64,000 nt of DNA, taken from [Phialemoniopsis] sp. UDSM-2020 (taxonomy: Eukaryota; Ascomycota; Sordariomycetes; Thyridiales; Thyridiaceae). Of this stretch, positions 62,340 to 64,000 are shown piece after piece (within the stretch, counting starts at the first letter, position 1; the number at the start of each line of letters is the position of its first letter). Location of the stretch: contig JAEILZ010000004.1 in assembly GCA_018873225.1 (NCBI GenBank), forward strand, positions 868,001 to 932,000, in the 5' to 3' direction. The notes under the pieces are model-generated. The model made no database searches and was not told the origin of the DNA. It saw only the letters and a program-made list of their open reading frames with translations. The translations under genes were made by a program, and so were the position numbers.

Positions 62340-63251
62340 ATCTGGTTTAGTATAACTATGATGAGCTTGGATTGGAGAAAGATACGGCACAACTATTGAG
62401 GTACACCTGATGTCCTCCAGACACAATCCAGTTCAATGGTTCGCATATTGTATATCGCAAATCTTGAGCTTGATGGCTTCAGTCAATTGACCAGAAATGA
62501 AGATATTGGAGAACGTTTCCTCGTCGTAGTCTGTGATCCCGGAATCTTTCAATATTGAACTTTCTCGTGCTTCAGTCGGTATATTTACACAGCTCGGACT
62601 CCGAGATGTTTGGCCTGGGCCGTTTGTGATTGGCCAAATTGAAGATGAGCACCGTTTGGCTGCGTCTGACAAGCCAGCTAAGCTCTGCTGAAATCCTTCA
62701 ACTGAACTCCCACAGCTCGGTCAATTCTCAGACTTCAGCTCGGACATCGCTGGGAAACACAAGAAATTCCCTAGAAAAGCGCGGACTAATAGGATCCAGT
62801 TCGCATCAAGTCCACTAACAAAGCCCGAATCAACAACTAATCCAATTCTAGGTTACTCCCCTGCATTGAAGACCAGTCTCGTTGTCACTACCATGACAAG
62901 TCATGTACGGGCCAGCATTCCAGGATGTAAGTGATGCAGAAAATAGGCATAATTATACATGCGCCCGGGAAACCGGTTGTACGGCCGGGGTGTCGGTGGA
63001 TGGACCGAGACTTATGAGGTTGGCGAACGCCGATAAGCTCACCACTCTGCCTGCGCCACATGTTACATCAATGGAGAACTGTCCGACCTGCCAGGCAGAA
63101 ATACACCCGGAGTGCCGTCTTGAGAACGAGTAAATTAGCCTCGCGTGAGATTGTGTTCGTACACCTTAAGCAGATTGATTCATCTGATCGCGCTTGTTCA
63201 TCTTTCTCGTCGATACAAACGCCTGGGCATGCCATCATCTACAACGCAAAC
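62340..63251. other. intergenic, no gene seen
   Basis: 3' flank of the regulator and promoter of the EthD gene. Short frames only; nothing recognised. Confidence 0.5.
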
Positions 63252-63842
63252 ATGTCTTCAAACACCAACCAAGAGTCTCCCGATCAAGGTGCAGGGACTA
63301 CAAAAAGGTTTCTCTGTCTCACCATCCTGGGCTACCGCAAGGAAGGAATGTCGGAAGAGGCATACCGCAATCACATGGTCAACATCTCAGCCCCTATGAC
63401 CAAGGGGCTCATGGTCAAGTATGGAATCAAGCGATGGACACAGGTAATTTTCATGAAGCCTTTTGGCTGCGACGGCTGCTATGTTCGGCTTGCTGACAAT
63501 GAACACTCGTCTCAAGATCCACAATCAGAGTGCCACGCGAGCAATGATGAGTCAATTGATTGACCCGCAGATGGTCAACATCGCAGACTTTGACTGCTTC
63601 AGCCAAGTGGTCTTCGAGAAGGTCGAGGATTACAAGCGCATGAAGCAGGATCCGTGGTATCAGGAGCACCTTGTGCGCGACCATGAGAACTTCGCCGACA
63701 CTAAGCGGAGCATGTAAGTCTACACTCCCTCAACAACGGTCATTCATCGGTGCAATAGTAATCAGTCTTGGTTAGGATGACCATCGGGTGGGTTGAAGAG
63801 TTTGTGAGAGACGGACAAGAGGTCGACGGCTTCAAGGGCTAA
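63252..63842 (+). CDS. EthD-domain small protein
   Basis: Three exons, 63252-63443, 63517-63713 and 63776-63842, give 151 aa. The protein has the ferredoxin-like alpha+beta dimeric layout of EthD proteins: [23 protein letters not shown], then [25 protein letters not shown], and a C-terminal helix after [10 protein letters not shown]. Fungal EthD proteins include dehydratases and cyclases of polyketide pathways and proteins of unknown role. No polyketide synthase lies in the window, so no pathway can be assigned. Cytosolic; no signal peptide. Confidence 0.82.
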
Positions 63843-64000
63843 GATCCCAAAGATGCGGACCCTGCCAATGTCAGACCTGGGCAGAGATCATATATGGTAT
63901 AGAAAGAAAGAGATTTTAAGCACAATACGAAATTTCGTCATCATGTGAATTTTGGAGTGTTTGATAGCATGGTTGGCTATTGTGCAATTTTATGTCACTG

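Overview
The window is nuclear DNA of a filamentous ascomycete (Pezizomycotina, most likely Sordariomycetes). The reasons are short introns of roughly 50-80 bp with GT..AG ends and CTAAC/CTGAC-like branch sites, Zn2Cys6 regulators, STAND and HET-domain genes, a WSC cell-wall protein, a pisatin-demethylase-type P450, and an intronless tRNA-Glu. Exon structures below were assembled by hand from frame continuity, splice consensus and family conservation. There are 21 protein genes (one cut by the left edge and one with an unresolved 5' end), one tRNA and one ambiguous small locus. Layout, 0-15 kb (all + strand): the 3' part of a long Sel1-repeat protein (Nif1-like); a cytochrome-b5 fused sphingolipid delta-8 desaturase; an ankyrin protein; and an NB-ARC/TPR STAND protein. 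The last two are neighbours and share the same kind of hydrophobic N-terminal domain, so they form an NLR-like pair. 15-24 kb (all - strand): a GPI-anchored WSC protein with five cysteine-rich repeats, a cytosolic-type aspartate aminotransferase, and a Zn2Cys6 regulator. 24-28 kb is gene-poor. It holds a C2H2 zinc-finger gene preceded by a perfect 13-bp tandem array carrying GGGCAC, a second looser GGGCAC cluster 2.2 kb downstream, a small cysteine-containing locus interrupted by an in-frame TAG, and tRNA-Glu(CTC). 28-38 kb: a P450, a fungal-rhodopsin-type membrane protein, a BAHD-like acyltransferase, an F-box protein and a regulator-like protein that lacks a DNA-binding domain. 38-45 kb: an M1 aminopeptidase, a RidA/Mmf1-family protein with a mitochondrial leader, and a second Zn2Cys6 regulator. 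45-52 kb: an NCS1 nucleobase/hydantoin-type permease diverges from a fused hydantoinase-A/DUF917 protein. They share an 843-bp intergenic region with GATA sites and look like an uptake-plus-catabolism unit under nitrogen control. 52-64 kb: a cysteine-type sulfatase, a HET-domain protein, a 14-TM MFS transporter whose frame is broken by a run of 11 T, a divergent Zn2Cys6 regulator that probably controls it, and a small EthD-domain protein. No CRISPR array, intact transposon, origin or polyketide/peptide synthase was seen. The most unusual signals are the 13-bp array with its sister cluster, the NLR-like pair, the hydantoin module and the MFS homopolymer frameshift.
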